This document shows, piece after piece, positions 23,071-33,795 of a DNA stretch of 64,000 nt. Position 1 is the first letter of the stretch, and each line of letters begins with the position of its first letter. The translations under genes were made by a program, and so were the position numbers. Under the pieces are notes generated by a model. That model was not told where the DNA came from and ran no database searches. It worked only from the letters and a program-made list of their open reading frames with translations. The stretch is from Marasmius tenuissimus (lineage: Eukaryota > Basidiomycota > Agaricomycetes > Agaricales > Marasmiaceae). Where the stretch lies: positions 244,351 through 308,350 of the forward strand of contig JAQOTA010000038.1 in assembly GCA_029532415.1 (NCBI GenBank). The letters run 5' to 3'.

Positions 23071-24670
23071 TCATGCTGAATACTCCAATTTCGCTATAAA
23101 AAGCAACAGATCAGCGTCACGACACATTCCAGACGCGTACAAAGACTTACTCTCATGTTTCTTCGCGTCTGCGACTTTCCTAGCTGATTTGGTCAAATCC
23201 TCCTGCTTAATGTACTCCCGGTCGTCCCGTATAGCACACATTCCCGCTTCCGTTATAACATTACGCAGATCTGCACCATTGAACCCGTCGGAGAGCTATT
23301 ACGAATATAAAGTCAAAATAAATCCCCACAAGTTCCGACGAACAAGATCCAAACGTACCTTCACAATCGCCTCATAATCGATATCATCTGCCTTGTTCAC
23401 GGGCTTCGAATGAATCTTGAGAATCTCCAACCGAGCTTGCTCGTTCGGTAAAGGAATCTCAATTTTCCTATCCAGACGACCTGGACGCAAAAGCGCTGGG
23501 TCGAGGGTATCAGGCCGATTTGTAGCCATGATCAACTTCGTTCGGCCAAGAGAGTCGAAACCATCCATCTGGTTGAGAAGCTATGCGTATCCACGGTCTC
23601 AGCAAAAGAACAATTCGGAATATGAAGACACACACGCACCTCCATCAAGGTCCTCTGAATTTCTCTGTCCGCACTGGTACCCTCCGAAAACCTCCTACCA
23701 CCAATAGCATCAATTTCGTCCATGAAGATTACACAGGGCTCATGCTCGCGGGCATAGCCGAACATCTCTCTGACCACTCTTGCAGACTCTCCGATGTACT
23801 TGTCGACGATTGCTGAGGAGACGACTTTGAGGAAATTGGTGTTGAGGGTGGCTGCAACCGCACGAGCGAGAAGGGTCTTCCCTGTACCGGGAGGTCCGTA
23901 GAGCAAAACACCTTTCGGTGGCTTGATACCAACTCTTTGGAACAGTTCGGGGTTGAGGAGGGGAAGTTCGATGATCTTGGTTCGTGGGCGGGTTTAACAT
24001 ACCAATCTTTCACGATTGCGGGAGCAACACACCTCACGCAGTTCTCTGACTTGTTCTGTCAGTCCTCCGATACCCGCAAAAGTAGCTCCTCCGGGATCCT
24101 CCAAGCTCATCTTGTACACCAATGGGTCGACCTCACGAGGTAAGATTCGCATGATTGTAAGAGTTGTCATGTCAAGGGAAACACGAGTGCCGTTTTTGAG
24201 CTTTTCGACAGGTAGTGTTGGCCTGAATGATACTACGTAGCGAGGTCCCGATGAGGCTTTTACGATAACTAAAGGACGTTTCAGACACCACCAAAGCCAT
24301 GAAGTTAATTTACTCACATCTCTCATCGTCCAACTGCTTCATAACCTCTCCGATGATCTGTCCAACGGACTGGACTGCCTTGATATCGTCCTCTGTTTTC
24401 TCGTAGTCTCTCTCCAGATCCTTGAGCGAGAACCGTACTGTAGATGGACCGCCCTTTAGCATGCTACTTATGATATCTCAGCTCTGAACGACAGCTCACA
24501 GTTCTTCAAACTCTCGCTGCTAACTTCATGTGCTCGCATTTTCTATACGATTGAAGTCAGATCCACATTACGGAGGTCGAGGAAAAGGGGACTACATCAC
24601 GATAGCTCTTCAGCGCATTCTTCCGTCTTTCGTCCATCGTTCCAGATGAGGTTGAGGCCTGGCCGTCCAT
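23071..24670 (-). CDS. RPT4: 26S proteasome regulatory ATPase Rpt4
   Basis: A multi-exon AAA ATPase from the ATG at 24670 ([20 protein letters not shown]) to KKHETKLEYSA and TGA at 23071. The order is: N-terminal coiled coil ([19 protein letters not shown]); OB domain ([18 protein letters not shown]); [17 protein letters not shown]; Walker A GPPGTGKT; Walker [35 protein letters not shown]; and the C-terminal four-helix bundle. The N-terminal coiled coil and the KLEY-type tail mark it as Rpt4 rather than Rpt1/2/3/5/6. Family role: one of six ATPases unfolding ubiquitinated substrates into the 20S core. Divergent from the P-type ATPase across an 887-bp spacer that contains a MITE-like element. 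Confidence 0.94.
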
Positions 24671-24708
24671 CGTGGTCGAGCGAGTGAGGGTAAGTGAGAA
24701 TGAGTGCG

Positions 24709-24727
24709 ACGCGTTCAGATGACGCGT
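24709..24727. promoter_or_regulatory. Pair of MCB-type ACGCGT motifs upstream of RPT4
   Basis: Two ACGCGT palindromes at 24709-24714 and 24722-24727, 39-57 bp before the RPT4 start. In yeasts this motif binds MBF at G1/S genes; function here is inference. Confidence 0.4.
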
Positions 24728-24822
24728 CCTCGTTCTGCTGACAAATCATTGCCAGCGCTTCAGTTTAGACGCTCATTCCATTTCCCAGCCAAGACGGGCC
24801 AAGATCTCTTCTGAAAAACCAC

Positions 24823-25094
24823 TGGATGACTTCCCGTAAGAGCTGGCAAATAATTGCTCTGCAAATAATCTGAGGGACCACGCGAACACCAGCTAGCCGA
24901 CGGAGCTACTTCCAAATGGGTCGGTTATTTGACGAAAAAATCGTTTAGAACAGGGTCCCGACCCCGTTCTAAACTGTGAGCTCGTCAAAAAACGTCATTT
25001 TTGGAAAGACCTCCGGTCGGCTATCAATTGCTTGGGTGTTATTTGCAGGAAATTGCAGACCGATTATTTGCAGGCCCTTACGGGAAGTCATCCA
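24823..25094. mobile_element. MITE-like foldback element with 18-bp perfect terminal inverted repeats
   Basis: The ends are TGGATGACTTCCCGTAAG (24823-24840) and its exact reverse complement (25077-25094). Inside, the arms continue to match imperfectly (GGCAAATAAT/TGCAAATAAT, AGCCGAC, CTTCCAAA, TTGACGA) up to a central palindrome at 24943-24974, so the whole 272 bp can fold on itself. There is no transposase frame. A flanking ACT on both sides could be a 3-bp target duplication, but that depends on where the TIR is taken to begin. Confidence 0.75.
24943..24974. repeat. Central hairpin of the foldback element
   Basis: GTTTAGAAC-A-GGGTC, CC, GACCC-C-GTTCTAAAC: arms of 9+5 bp with one A/C mismatch and a 2-base loop. 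It is the symmetry centre of the surrounding element. Confidence 0.85.
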
Positions 25095-25557
25095 CTGACG
25101 TTCATTGGCGTGCCCAGGTCCACATGTATCGGGAACTTAGCGAGCCTGGAAAAGACTTTTGGAAAGAGCTGAACACTGCCTTTTGCTAGGTAACATAGGA
25201 TGGATCCTTGGTGAGTCTCTGAAATTGGTGTACATGAGTTCCAACCGTTAATTTTCGGTTTATACAGGCATTCCTAGTGAAGTTTCCGTCCTGAACATCC
25301 CATACGATGAAGCTATATATACTGACGAATTGCGCCCTAACTGCGTGGGCAAAGCGAGTACGTACCCGGAGGCCGGGTTAAATTTGCGTGACAGTAAAAA
25401 TTTAGCTGATCGATTCAGTCAGTCTTAGGGCAAAATATAAAGTTGTGCACACGGTCATACTCAGGTCATACTTGAGAAGTTACCACCATCCCTCAAATCC
25501 CAATCGCTCGTCTTCACAGATCTCTCGTCCCACAGAAACCTCTTATTTCTCAACGAT

Positions 25558-28500
25558 ATGGGGGGAAAACAGCCAGTGCTTGAGGGCCATATCTCTGGAC
25601 AGGCCAACAAGCCCCTTACTCGCCCTGCACATGCACTTTCGCACACCAAGGTCGCCGAAGAGATTGGATGCAACCCAGAAGACGGTCTCTCTACCAGCGA
25701 AGCAGCTCATCGACGCACGGAATTTGGCACCAATGACCTCGGGGAGGATGCTGGCGTACAACCCGGAAAGATTCTTCTTCGCCAGGTAGCCAACGCTATG
25801 ACGCTTGTTCGTAATTATATCGCACTTTCGTCGGATACCGCTGATTTGACTCTCGGCTTAGGTACTTATTCTAGGAATGGCCGTCAGTTTCGGAATTCAG
25901 TCTTGGATTGAAGGAGGCGTCGTGGCTGCCATCATCCTCCTCAACATTGTCGTTGGTTTCTGGCAGGAATTCAACGCCGAGAAGACCATGGACTCTCTAA
26001 GATCGCTCAGTTCACCCACTGCGAGTGCTGTTCGTGATGGCAAAATTATTACCGTTCCGACCGTGGAGATCGTTCCTGGAGACATGGTTGAAATGAAGAC
26101 CGGTGATACAGTTCCGGCAGATGTGCGGTGTGTATTCATATTCTCCGTATTCCATATTTCAAAAACTCACTTATCTCTACAGCCTTATTGAAGCTGTCAA
26201 TTTTGAAACCGATGAAGCGCTTCTAACTGGTGAATCCCTCCCCGTAATGAAAGATGCGGAAGCCGTGTTCGACGATGATACTGGCCCTGGGGACCGGTTG
26301 AACGTCGCCTTCAGCTCTTCTACAGTCACCAAAGGACGCGCTCGCGGTGTGGTCTACGCTACCGGCATGTACACCGAAATTGGTTCAATTGCCATGTCTC
26401 TCCGCAATAAGGGATCTCGTCGCCGCCCCGTGAAGCGCAAAGCAGACGGCACCGCTGGTCCTCACAGGTACTTGCAGGCTTGGGGTATGACAGCAGGAGA
26501 CGCCATCGGTCACTTCCTCGGCGTCAACATTGGAACTCCTCTCCAGAAAAAGCTATCCCGACTTGCACTTCTCCTTTTTGGCATTGCAATCGTGTGCGCT
26601 ATCATCGTATTGGCGGCAAACGAGTTTTCCAACAACCAGGAGGTCATCATCTACGCTGTCGCGACAGGGCTCAGTATGGTCCCCGCCTCGCTCATTGTCG
26701 TTTTGACTATTACTATGGCTGCTGGTACCAAGCGTATGGTTCACAGGCACGTTATTGTACGCAACCTCAAGTCGCTCGAGGCCTTAGGTGGAGTTACAGG
26801 TCAGCTTCATTCAAGTGGGTACATACGATTATGACTGACGTCCATTAGACATTTGCTCCGACAAGACCGGCACACTCACGCAGGGGAAGATGGTCGCCAA
26901 GAGAGCATGGATCCCTTCGAAAGGTACATACGGCGTTGGAGTCACAAGCGAACCGTTCAACCCCAGTGTCGGGGATTTGACCTTCACGCCAAAGCCACCG
27001 AAAGAGCTTGATTCCGAATCCGACGAGAAGGCCACTCCCTACGAGGAACTTCTAGAGGACAACCAACATCTACTCGAATATCTCAAAGTCGCATCACTTG
27101 CCAACCTCGCCAACGTTCACCAGAACCATGACGGAGAGTGGACCGCTCGAGGCGACCCGACGGAAATCGCTATCCAGGTTTTTGCTTCCCGTTTCGATTG
27201 GAACCGTCTCAAGTTCACCCAGGGCGACAAACCGAAGTGGAAACAACTGGCCGAGTTCCCGTTCGATTCAGATGTCAAAAAGATGTCCGTCATCTTCGAA
27301 GAGGCTCAAACTTCCCGGAAGTACGTGTTCACCAAGGGCGCCGTCGAGAGGGTCATCTACTCTTGCACCAAGGTTGTTAAGGAAGACGGAGGGTCGGCTG
27401 TGGAGATGACAGATGACTACCGCGACTACATTCTCTCCAACATGGAGGCTCTTGCAGCTCTCGGCCTTCGAGTTCTTGCCCTCGCGAGCAAGGAATATAA
27501 CGGAAAGGTTTCCAAAGGCGAGGAAATTAGCAGAGACGGCGTTGAAGACGACCTAACCTTCCAAGGACTCGTTGGACTGTACGACCCACCTCGCCCCGAA
27601 TCCGCGGTTTCTGTTCGTCAATGCCAACGAGCTGGTATCACCGTTCACATGCTCACTGGCGACCACCCCGGAACAGCTCGAGCGATCGCCGCTGAAGTGG
27701 GCATTCTGCCTTCGAACATGGCTGCTTTGGCCAAGGACGTCACGGATGCTATGGTTATGACCGCCAGCCAGTTTGATAAACTGTCTGATGAGGAGATCGA
27801 CAAGCTCCCCCTTCTTCCCCTGGTCATCGCACGATGCGCCCCAAAAACCAAGGTCCGAATGATTGAAGCTTTGCATAGACGCAAGGCTTTTGCCGCTATG
27901 GTAAGTAGAGGAATGTTTGCTCGTTTCTGCGACATCAACTTATGTTATAATAGACCGGCGACGGTGTCAATGACTCTCCCTCTCTGAAGCGTGCCGACGT
28001 CGGTATTGGCATGGGCTCTGGATCTGACGTAGCAAAAGACGCATCCGACATCGTATTGACCGACGATAACTTTGCATCCATCCTCAACGCCATTGAAGAA
28101 GGCAGACGCATGTTCGACAACATACAAAAGTTCATTCTTCATCTCCTCGCAGAGAACATTGCCCAGGCCATCACCCTGCTCGTCGGCCTTGTTTTCAAGG
28201 ATCAGGGCAACCTCTCTGTGTTCCCTCTGTCGCCAGTAGAAGTAATGTGGGTTATCATGGTTACATCCGGTATGCCCGATATGGGCCTCGGTTTTGAGGT
28301 TGCTGCGCCAGACGTCTTGAAGCGGCCACCCCAGAATGTAAGCTGCCCCATTCTCTTCCAAACTCGATCACTCAACGGCTCTACAGCTCAAACGGGGAGT
28401 CTTCACCCTCGAAATCATGTGCGACATGGTCGTCTACGGTGTCTGGATCGCCACCCTCTGTCTCTCTTCCTTCACCCTCGTAGTCTACGCCTGGGGCGAC

Positions 28501-29016
28501 GGTGACCTCGGAGAGAACTGCAACAACGCTTACTCCGACCGCTGCGACACCGTATTCCGCGCCCGCGCCACCTGCTTCGCCTGCCTCACCTGGTTCTCAC
28601 TCTTCCTTGCATGGCAGATGGTTGACATGCGTCGTTCGTTCTTCCGCATGCAGCCCGGGTCGAACAAGTACTTCACCCAGTGGATGATGGATGTTTGGCG
28701 TAACAAGTTCCTGTTCTTCGCTATCATGGCCGGTTTCATCACCATCTTCCCCGTTATGTATATCCCGGTCATCAGCGATGTAGTGTTCAAGCACAAGGGT
28801 ATCAGTTGGGAATGGGGTATCGTATTCATCGCCACGATACTCTTCTTCCTCGGTGTGGAGACCTGGAAGTGGGCCAAGCGCGTTTACTTCAGGAGGATGG
28901 CGAAGAAGGCGGGTCCCGCTGAAAGCGGTAATGATGACGTCGAGAAGAGGGTCTTCGAGAGGTACCTTACCATTTCGACGGATGATGGAAAGGTCATCGG
29001 CGACAGGGCTGAATAA
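25558..29016 (+). CDS. ENA1: P-type ATPase, Na+/K+-exporting ENA type (type IID)
   Basis: Six exons (25558-25806, 25862-26127, 26183-26799, 26849-27900, 27954-28337, 28387-29016) total 3198 nt, or 1065 aa. Motifs in order: cation-ATPase N-terminus (LSTSEAAHRRTEFGTNDLGE); actuator TGES in LLTGESLPV; TM4 SMVPASLIVVLTI; phosphorylation site CSDKTGTLTQG; KGA in VFTKGAVERV; hinge TGDGVNDSPSLKRADVGIGMG; and a TM5-6 stretch in ENA style (SPVEVMWVIMVTSGMPDMGLGFE). VPAS without a Ca-pump-type acidic residue, together with the overall ENA signature, supports Na+/K+ efflux at the plasma membrane. Family role: salt and alkaline-pH tolerance. Confidence 0.92.
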
Positions 29017-29020
29017 ATCG

Positions 29021-29052
29021 GGCCGGGTCTGTGCGAGAGTACAGACCCGGCC
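29021..29052. terminator. Perfect 12-bp hairpin 5 bp after the ENA stop
   Basis: GGCCGGGTCTGT, 8-base loop, ACAGACCCGGCC. A GC-rich stem in the 3' UTR. Whether it acts in mRNA stability or 3' processing is unknown; the type is chosen by position only. Confidence 0.5.
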
Positions 29053-29070
29053 AGGTGTAGGTATAACGAA

Positions 29071-29098
29071 GAGCTCTTGAATTAACTTTCAAGAGCTC
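29071..29098. repeat. Second perfect hairpin in the ENA 3' region
   Basis: GAGCTCTTGAA, 6-base loop, TTCAAGAGCTC; an 11-bp perfect stem only 18 bp after the first hairpin and 45 bp before the retroelement boundary. Confidence 0.6.
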
Positions 29099-29143
29099 AC
29101 ATTTTCCCTTCCTCTGCTTTACTTTCTACTTTTCTTTCGACAC

Positions 29144-29337
29144 TCTTCGGACTGGTCTGTGTTGCTATGAAATAGAAAGTTAGTTTATGTTGTTAATTGA
29201 CAACCTAAACTTCAGGACAGTCCGTGATGATGCGCGCTTAGAATTGCATGGATAGCGCGCAGGATATGGGTGAAGGCCCGAAGGGCCTTGGGCCCCCGCG
29301 AGACTTCGACGCAATGGGGAACCTGGTCGACTGAGAT
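29144..29337 (-). repeat. Split direct repeat B2 (3' terminus of the element)
   Basis: 194 bp starting TCTTCGGACTGG on the plus strand; identical to 29703-29896. Between B2 and A2 lies a 213-bp element-specific spacer. Confidence 0.92.
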
Positions 29338-29550
29338 GGGCGGGAGGGAATGCTCTCGTCCTGGAAGTGATCAGTCGGCCCCTGAATGTGTCGTCGAAGG
29401 CTTCCCGCGAGGGCAGAAAATGAAAGGACGAACGGGTAAACCTCGGGGTTTGGACCCAAGGAGGAATGACGTCGCTGGGGTTGCATTTCGCTGCTTTGCA
29501 ACTTGTTCGATGTCATTGTGTTTGCCCGTCTGAGGGTGAGGTGGGTGGGT

Positions 29551-29703
29551 GAAAAGAGAAACGAGCGGGCCAGCGCGAGTTCACTAGCTTGAGGGAACGA
29601 CCATGGTGGTGGTGCAGGAAGAGATTTCGGCACCGCACCACGTGTCCGTTCGAAGACCTCAAGCTGTCGCACCCTCGTGCCTCGCGTGTAGCAGCTCAAC
29701 AAT
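29551..29703 (-). repeat. Split direct repeat A2 (internal)
   Basis: 153 bp identical to A1 at 35070-35222. It abuts B1, forming the internal B1-A2 junction that matches the circularised ends. Confidence 0.92.
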
Positions 29704-29896
29704 CTTCGGACTGGTCTGTGTTGCTATGAAATAGAAAGTTAGTTTATGTTGTTAATTGACAACCTAAACTTCAGGACAGTCCGTGATGATGCGCGCTTAG
29801 AATTGCATGGATAGCGCGCAGGATATGGGTGAAGGCCCGAAGGGCCTTGGGCCCCCGCGAGACTTCGACGCAATGGGGAACCTGGTCGACTGAGAT
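29703..29896 (-). repeat. Split direct repeat B1 (internal)
   Basis: 194 bp identical to B2; lies just downstream of the recombinase gene. Confidence 0.92.
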
Positions 29897-30071
29897 ACCC
29901 ACCAAGGTAGGAGTTCGGTGAGCGACGCGTCTAGTTGAACTGGATAGCCCATCTCTGAAGGAGCTTTCCGAAGTCTCGCTCTGAATCGCCTGCTGGAGGG
30001 TGTTTCCATTTTATCTGGTGTCTTGGTCTTTTCGGAGAGGTGTGTGATATGTAGTGTGAATTAAAATGAGT

Positions 30072-31973
30072 TCACCGTCGTACTGGGGGCATAGTGTAAT
30101 GTACAAAATCCTGCTGTAGATTAGCCTGCATGTACGGCGCCATTATTTCCGCATGTTTTCGAAGATATACCAAGAAGGCATCACTTTTCCATCTTCCCAG
30201 TATCTTTACTGCCTCGAAAGGAACTCCCCGGAGTAGATATTCCAGTGTAGAGCCAATTCGGATCCCGTGTCCTTGTAGTGTCTCGAGACCGAGAGTTTTG
30301 GCTATGGTTGAAATCCGCGTCATGAAAGCCGGTTTAGTGAGTGGTCGTCTCGTGGATGTGCGCTGTCCACTGGGGGTATGCTTGTATGAGAAGAGGTGTT
30401 GGTCATTTGACGGGTTGTTTATGCTAAAGTGATTTTGTAGTAGCGTCTGCGGGTTGGTTGCGCCATTCTGTGCTGACCAGTAAACGTCTTCGCCATCGAC
30501 TGGCGCTGCTTTGGTTTTGGGAATATGGAAAATTGTGGTTTCGAACCCGTTTCTATCTTGTCCTGAGCGTATGTCGACTCGCGTGACGTGGTGTCCAACC
30601 CGGAAATCGGTAAGTCTAGGAACTGTGAATTCGCCAAGTCGTGCGCAACTGTAAAACGCCGTTGTCAGGCAGGCAGCTACCGCTGCATCCATAGGGTCTT
30701 GTAGATTCAAACCTCCTATCACGGCTGTGATAAAATCTACCGTAAAAGGCTTTCGCTTTTTTCGGCGTGATTCCGCGGGTTGATTCTTTTCTGCTGACCG
30801 TAGCAGGGCGTCTACCTCTGGTTTGTTCATTCTCCACTCGAGACCATGAATAATATGCCACGCTCTGACTCCAAACAGGTAATTCTTCACTGCTGAGCCC
30901 GAATATGTTCCGATGATAATTGAGATCCAGTTAGCTATCAGGTCGGGGCTCGCTGGGGTCCTCTGGTCCTCCGGAACTGATCTTGTGTCGCAGAATACAT
31001 GGAAAACAAGAAGTCCTGTCGAGTACGACTGTAGCGTGCTTTCCGCATACGACCGTACCAGAACCAGCTTTACCCTTTCTAGATCTTCTTCCCGCATGTC
31101 AATCGGGCGACCTGAGAGGTCCCGAAAGGTGCGATCACATGCTGGGCGCCATAGCACCAACCTATCCTTAGCTGCACAGTGAGGGCGTAGATTCGAGGGT
31201 CTTGGTCTTAAGTGGTCTGGGTACGGCCGAATACGGACTGTTTGTTGAGTTACGAGTGGGGTAGGCCACCGTGTTGTGGTACCTGATGACTCCAAGGTGA
31301 AATTTACGCGCTCACCACGAGTTTGTGATGTACGCGAGTTCAACAGCCTCCCTTTCAAGTCGTTTTCGTGTTCGGGACCTGTCGGAATCTCGGGATCTCC
31401 TAGTAGGCTTAGGTGCGTGGATAATGTGATTGCCAGTATCTCTTCGTCCGAGTTCTGCTTCAGTGAGTGGGGCGTTATAGTCGACAAGGAATGGTCTGAG
31501 TTCTTCGGGGATTGGGACGGGAGGTAAGAGTAATCGATCTGGGCCATATATGCCTCGAGAAGGTCCATCTGCGGGGTTGAGTTTGCTGGGGACATAGCGG
31601 GTGTGGATGTTGAAACCGCCTTCTTCGAGTAAGGTGTGTATGCGTTTGAAGACTGTGTTTGTGGGACGGTTTTTACTTCGGCCATTCCACCATCCTTCGA
31701 CAACGCCCTCATTGTCCCCGTAGACCTATTATGTTCTCTTTTAAGTCTCTGTTGCAATTTGCGGGCGCAATTTATGCTCTCATACCTTGTAATGTTGTCC
31801 AGATACGCAGTGGTCAGCCATGATTCTAATTGTGAGCCAGAATCCGACGGCTTCTGCCCATCCGATGTCTCGCTCTTGGTTTCCTCTCCAACCTGGAAGT
31901 AATCTATATGCTCTCCAGAAACCTCGGATGCATATGCCAATGCCAAATCCTCCGCTGGCGTCTGAGTAGGCAT
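30072..31973 (-). CDS. Tyrosine recombinase of the Ngaro element
   Basis: First ATG at 31973; about 633 codons open. The N-terminal third is low-complexity. The recombinase core follows: SAM-like DNA-binding region (ESTLQSYSTGLLVFHVFC; WISIIIGTYSGSAVKNYL) and a catalytic domain with Arg I in SCARLGEF, the HxxR box GHGIRIGSTLEYLLRG, W in LGRWKSDAF and the Tyr in FLVYLRKHAEIM. All key residues are visible, so the enzyme should be competent to insert the circular cDNA. The frame overlaps the end of RT/RNase H by about 190 nt in another phase, so translation may depend on a second start or on frameshifting. Confidence 0.9.
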   Translation of the reverse strand: MPTQTPAEDLALAYASEVSGEHIDYFQVGEETKSETSDGQKPSDSGSQLESWLTTAYLDNITRYESINCARKLQQRLKREHNRSTGTMRALSKDGGMAEVKTVPQTQSSNAYTPYSKKAVSTSTPAMSPANSTPQMDLLEAYMAQIDYSYLPSQSPKNSDHSLSTITPHSLKQNSDEEILAITLSTHLSLLGDPEIPTGPEHENDLKGRLLNSRTSQTRGERVNFTLESSGTTTRWPTPLVTQQTVRIRPYPDHLRPRPSNLRPHCAAKDRLVLWRPACDRTFRDLSGRPIDMREEDLERVKLVLVRSYAESTLQSYSTGLLVFHVFCDTRSVPEDQRTPASPDLIANWISIIIGTYSGSAVKNYLFGVRAWHIIHGLEWRMNKPEVDALLRSAEKNQPAESRRKKRKPFTVDFITAVIGGLNLQDPMDAAVAACLTTAFYSCARLGEFTVPRLTDFRVGHHVTRVDIRSGQDRNGFETTIFHIPKTKAAPVDGEDVYWSAQNGATNPQTLLQNHFSINNPSNDQHLFSYKHTPSGQRTSTRRPLTKPAFMTRISTIAKTLGLETLQGHGIRIGSTLEYLLRGVPFEAVKILGRWKSDAFLVYLRKHAEIMAPYMQANLQQDFVHYTMPPVRR

Positions 31974-33795
31974 TGGTGTCAATTAACTCTGCTGGCCCTG
32001 GTATTGGGCAGGATATGTGATTTCGAAGCCGTTCTTTCCACCACTCTAAGTCTTTGGGCAGTCTTCGTGGTGGTCGGTGTCTAGTAAAAGGCTGTACGTT
32101 GCTCATCTCTGCCATCATCTTCTCCAGCTCTATCAGATAAGCTCTACCTGCTGTCAACACGAGGCAAACATGCATGAGCTTTCCATATAAGCTGTTGGCT
32201 TCTTCAAGGCTATGCTGCGGCTCAGCCTCCCAATCGTCGATTGCTATTGAGTACTTCTCCCGCTTTTCTTTAGGTATTGAGACCAGCATTTCTCTGATGT
32301 GCCATTGAAGGCCAAAGTATAAGGGGTCGTAGCAAAACTGGATGTCCTTTTTCAGTTCCCATATGTAGCCAAGACGTGACGAGACCCGATCAATATCACA
32401 GAATGCGTATGTATACCTTGCATCCTCCTCTGAGCGTGGTGATAGCTGTGAATGGTCCGATAGCGGGAAGCGGAAATCGTCATCAAATTCTTCAGGTTTT
32501 CCCGAAGGGAGTGATTCTCCCACACAGAGAAGTCGCCCCCTGACATGCATCATTCCACCTGTACGTTGGACTCTTTCTCGCAGCTCCGCCCTTATAGTGT
32601 TCGCTCTGAGAAGCCATTCCCTGAGAATTCGCAACCACATGTGATCATCTACCCATTTCGTGATTGGGCCTAGACCTTGTGCACGAAAGATCTCAACTCC
32701 TGCATCTGCTACGTGTCCAAAAACCCCAGGCGCTGATGACAGTCCAAACATGTTGCGTGTATCCACCGCGAACTCATCATTTTCGGATAGACATACTACT
32801 GCTCCTGGCCATTGGTCTGGATGCAGCGGAATTACTCGGTATGCCTCTGAAACGTCTCTGACTGCACCTTGACTTCCTGGTGGAAGAGTCCACAGCAGGC
32901 GGCAAGTGTTCGCAAAAGTTCCCCACAAGCAAGGGTAAAGGGTAGAATCAATGGCTGAATTGATTGAGGTGATGAGGCTATTAGACGTGGGGTTATGTAC
33001 AATAGGAGCGTATGGATGCGAGAAATTCTGCACAAGCCGAAACTTTCCAGGGCGCCCTGATTTCGGAATCATTGAGATAGGTGATGTTTGGAAATATCCA
33101 ATGACTGACTCGATGATACTGCGGGAGTACGGCCCCAGCCAGCGGCCCTTTTGTAACTCGTTCTGCGTAATCTCTTTGAAGGCGGCTACATGCTCCGGCA
33201 AGAAAATTCGATTAGGTGGGGTGTATGTTTCGGAGATTAACGGGATGCCGGCGTTGAAACCGTGTAAAATAGAATGGGGAATAGAAGCATATTTGTTGAG
33301 TAGACCTGCGCCAGTCAAGGCTTCCCGCCAGGCCTCTGCCTGAAGGGGTGTTTGCACACGCTCAAGGGCCTGGGAGTGGCTCTGCCAGAGGGCATTGTTG
33401 GGCCCCATGGGTGGTCTTGCCGCATCCTGAGCACTGGTGTTTCTCTGCGTGTGACTTGCTGGTACATCCGTTCGTACGGTTCCAGTCTGTGCAGAGCTCT
33501 TGTCCCTCAGGGATGGTTTCAAGATGTCCCCTGGTATTCCGCTTGCAACGTGAGGTTGTGCGGTTGTCCCACATGATCTCTCGGCTGCAGTTGCGAATGT
33601 TGTGTTCGTCCCGGCCAAGACACTTCGGGCAGACGGAACGTGCAGTTCCACTCTTGTCTGACGACGGGTGGGCGTTTCGAAAGGAATTGGCGAAGGTGGC
33701 GTTGCGTGGTTTCTTGGTTGGTGAGGAGCCGTTTTGCGCTGATGACTGGGAGCGGGCGTCACTGTTTGAGCGCTGACGTTTGGAACTCGAAGCAT
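31780..33795 (-). CDS. Reverse transcriptase/RNase H of the Ngaro element
   Basis: An open frame of 671 codons from an ATG at 33795. Roughly the first 145 residues overlap Gag exon 2 in another phase, so the real polyprotein part probably begins near 33360. RT blocks: SMIPKSGRPGKFRLVQNFSH, GAVRDVSEAYRVIPLHPDQW (finger/palm Asp) and the catalytic box WVDDH in place of YxDD, as usual for DIRS-type RTs. The RNase H-like end is NAYSDASGGFGIGI. No methyltransferase domain was recognised. Confidence 0.88.
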   Translation of the reverse strand: MLRVPNVSAQTVTPAPSHQRKTAPHQPRNHATPPSPIPFETPTRRQTRVELHVPSARSVLAGTNTTFATAAERSCGTTAQPHVASGIPGDILKPSLRDKSSAQTGTVRTDVPASHTQRNTSAQDAARPPMGPNNALWQSHSQALERVQTPLQAEAWREALTGAGLLNKYASIPHSILHGFNAGIPLISETYTPPNRIFLPEHVAAFKEITQNELQKGRWLGPYSRSIIESVIGYFQTSPISMIPKSGRPGKFRLVQNFSHPYAPIVHNPTSNSLITSINSAIDSTLYPCLWGTFANTCRLLWTLPPGSQGAVRDVSEAYRVIPLHPDQWPGAVVCLSENDEFAVDTRNMFGLSSAPGVFGHVADAGVEIFRAQGLGPITKWVDDHMWLRILREWLLRANTIRAELRERVQRTGGMMHVRGRLLCVGESLPSGKPEEFDDDFRFPLSDHSQLSPRSEEDARYTYAFCDIDRVSSRLGYIWELKKDIQFCYDPLYFGLQWHIREMLVSIPKEKREKYSIAIDDWEAEPQHSLEEANSLYGKLMHVCLVLTAGRAYLIELEKMMAEMSNVQPFTRHRPPRRLPKDLEWWKERLRNHISCPIPGPAELIDTNAYSDASGGFGIGICIRGFWRAYRLLPGWRGNQERDIGWAEAVGFWLTIRIMADHCVSGQHYKV

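Larger units (their letters stand above)
24671..25557. promoter_or_regulatory. Divergent promoter region of RPT4 and the Na+ ATPase
   Basis: 887 bp, of which 272 bp is a foldback element (24823-25094). The RPT4-proximal 150 bp carries two ACGCGT motifs. The ATPase-proximal part (25095-25557) has TATATATA-like sequence near 25314 and no gene. Confidence 0.55.

Noticed and set aside
25001..25189. Small frame spanning the right arm of the foldback element
   Set aside because: It crosses the element boundary and has no similarity to a transposase; chance frame.
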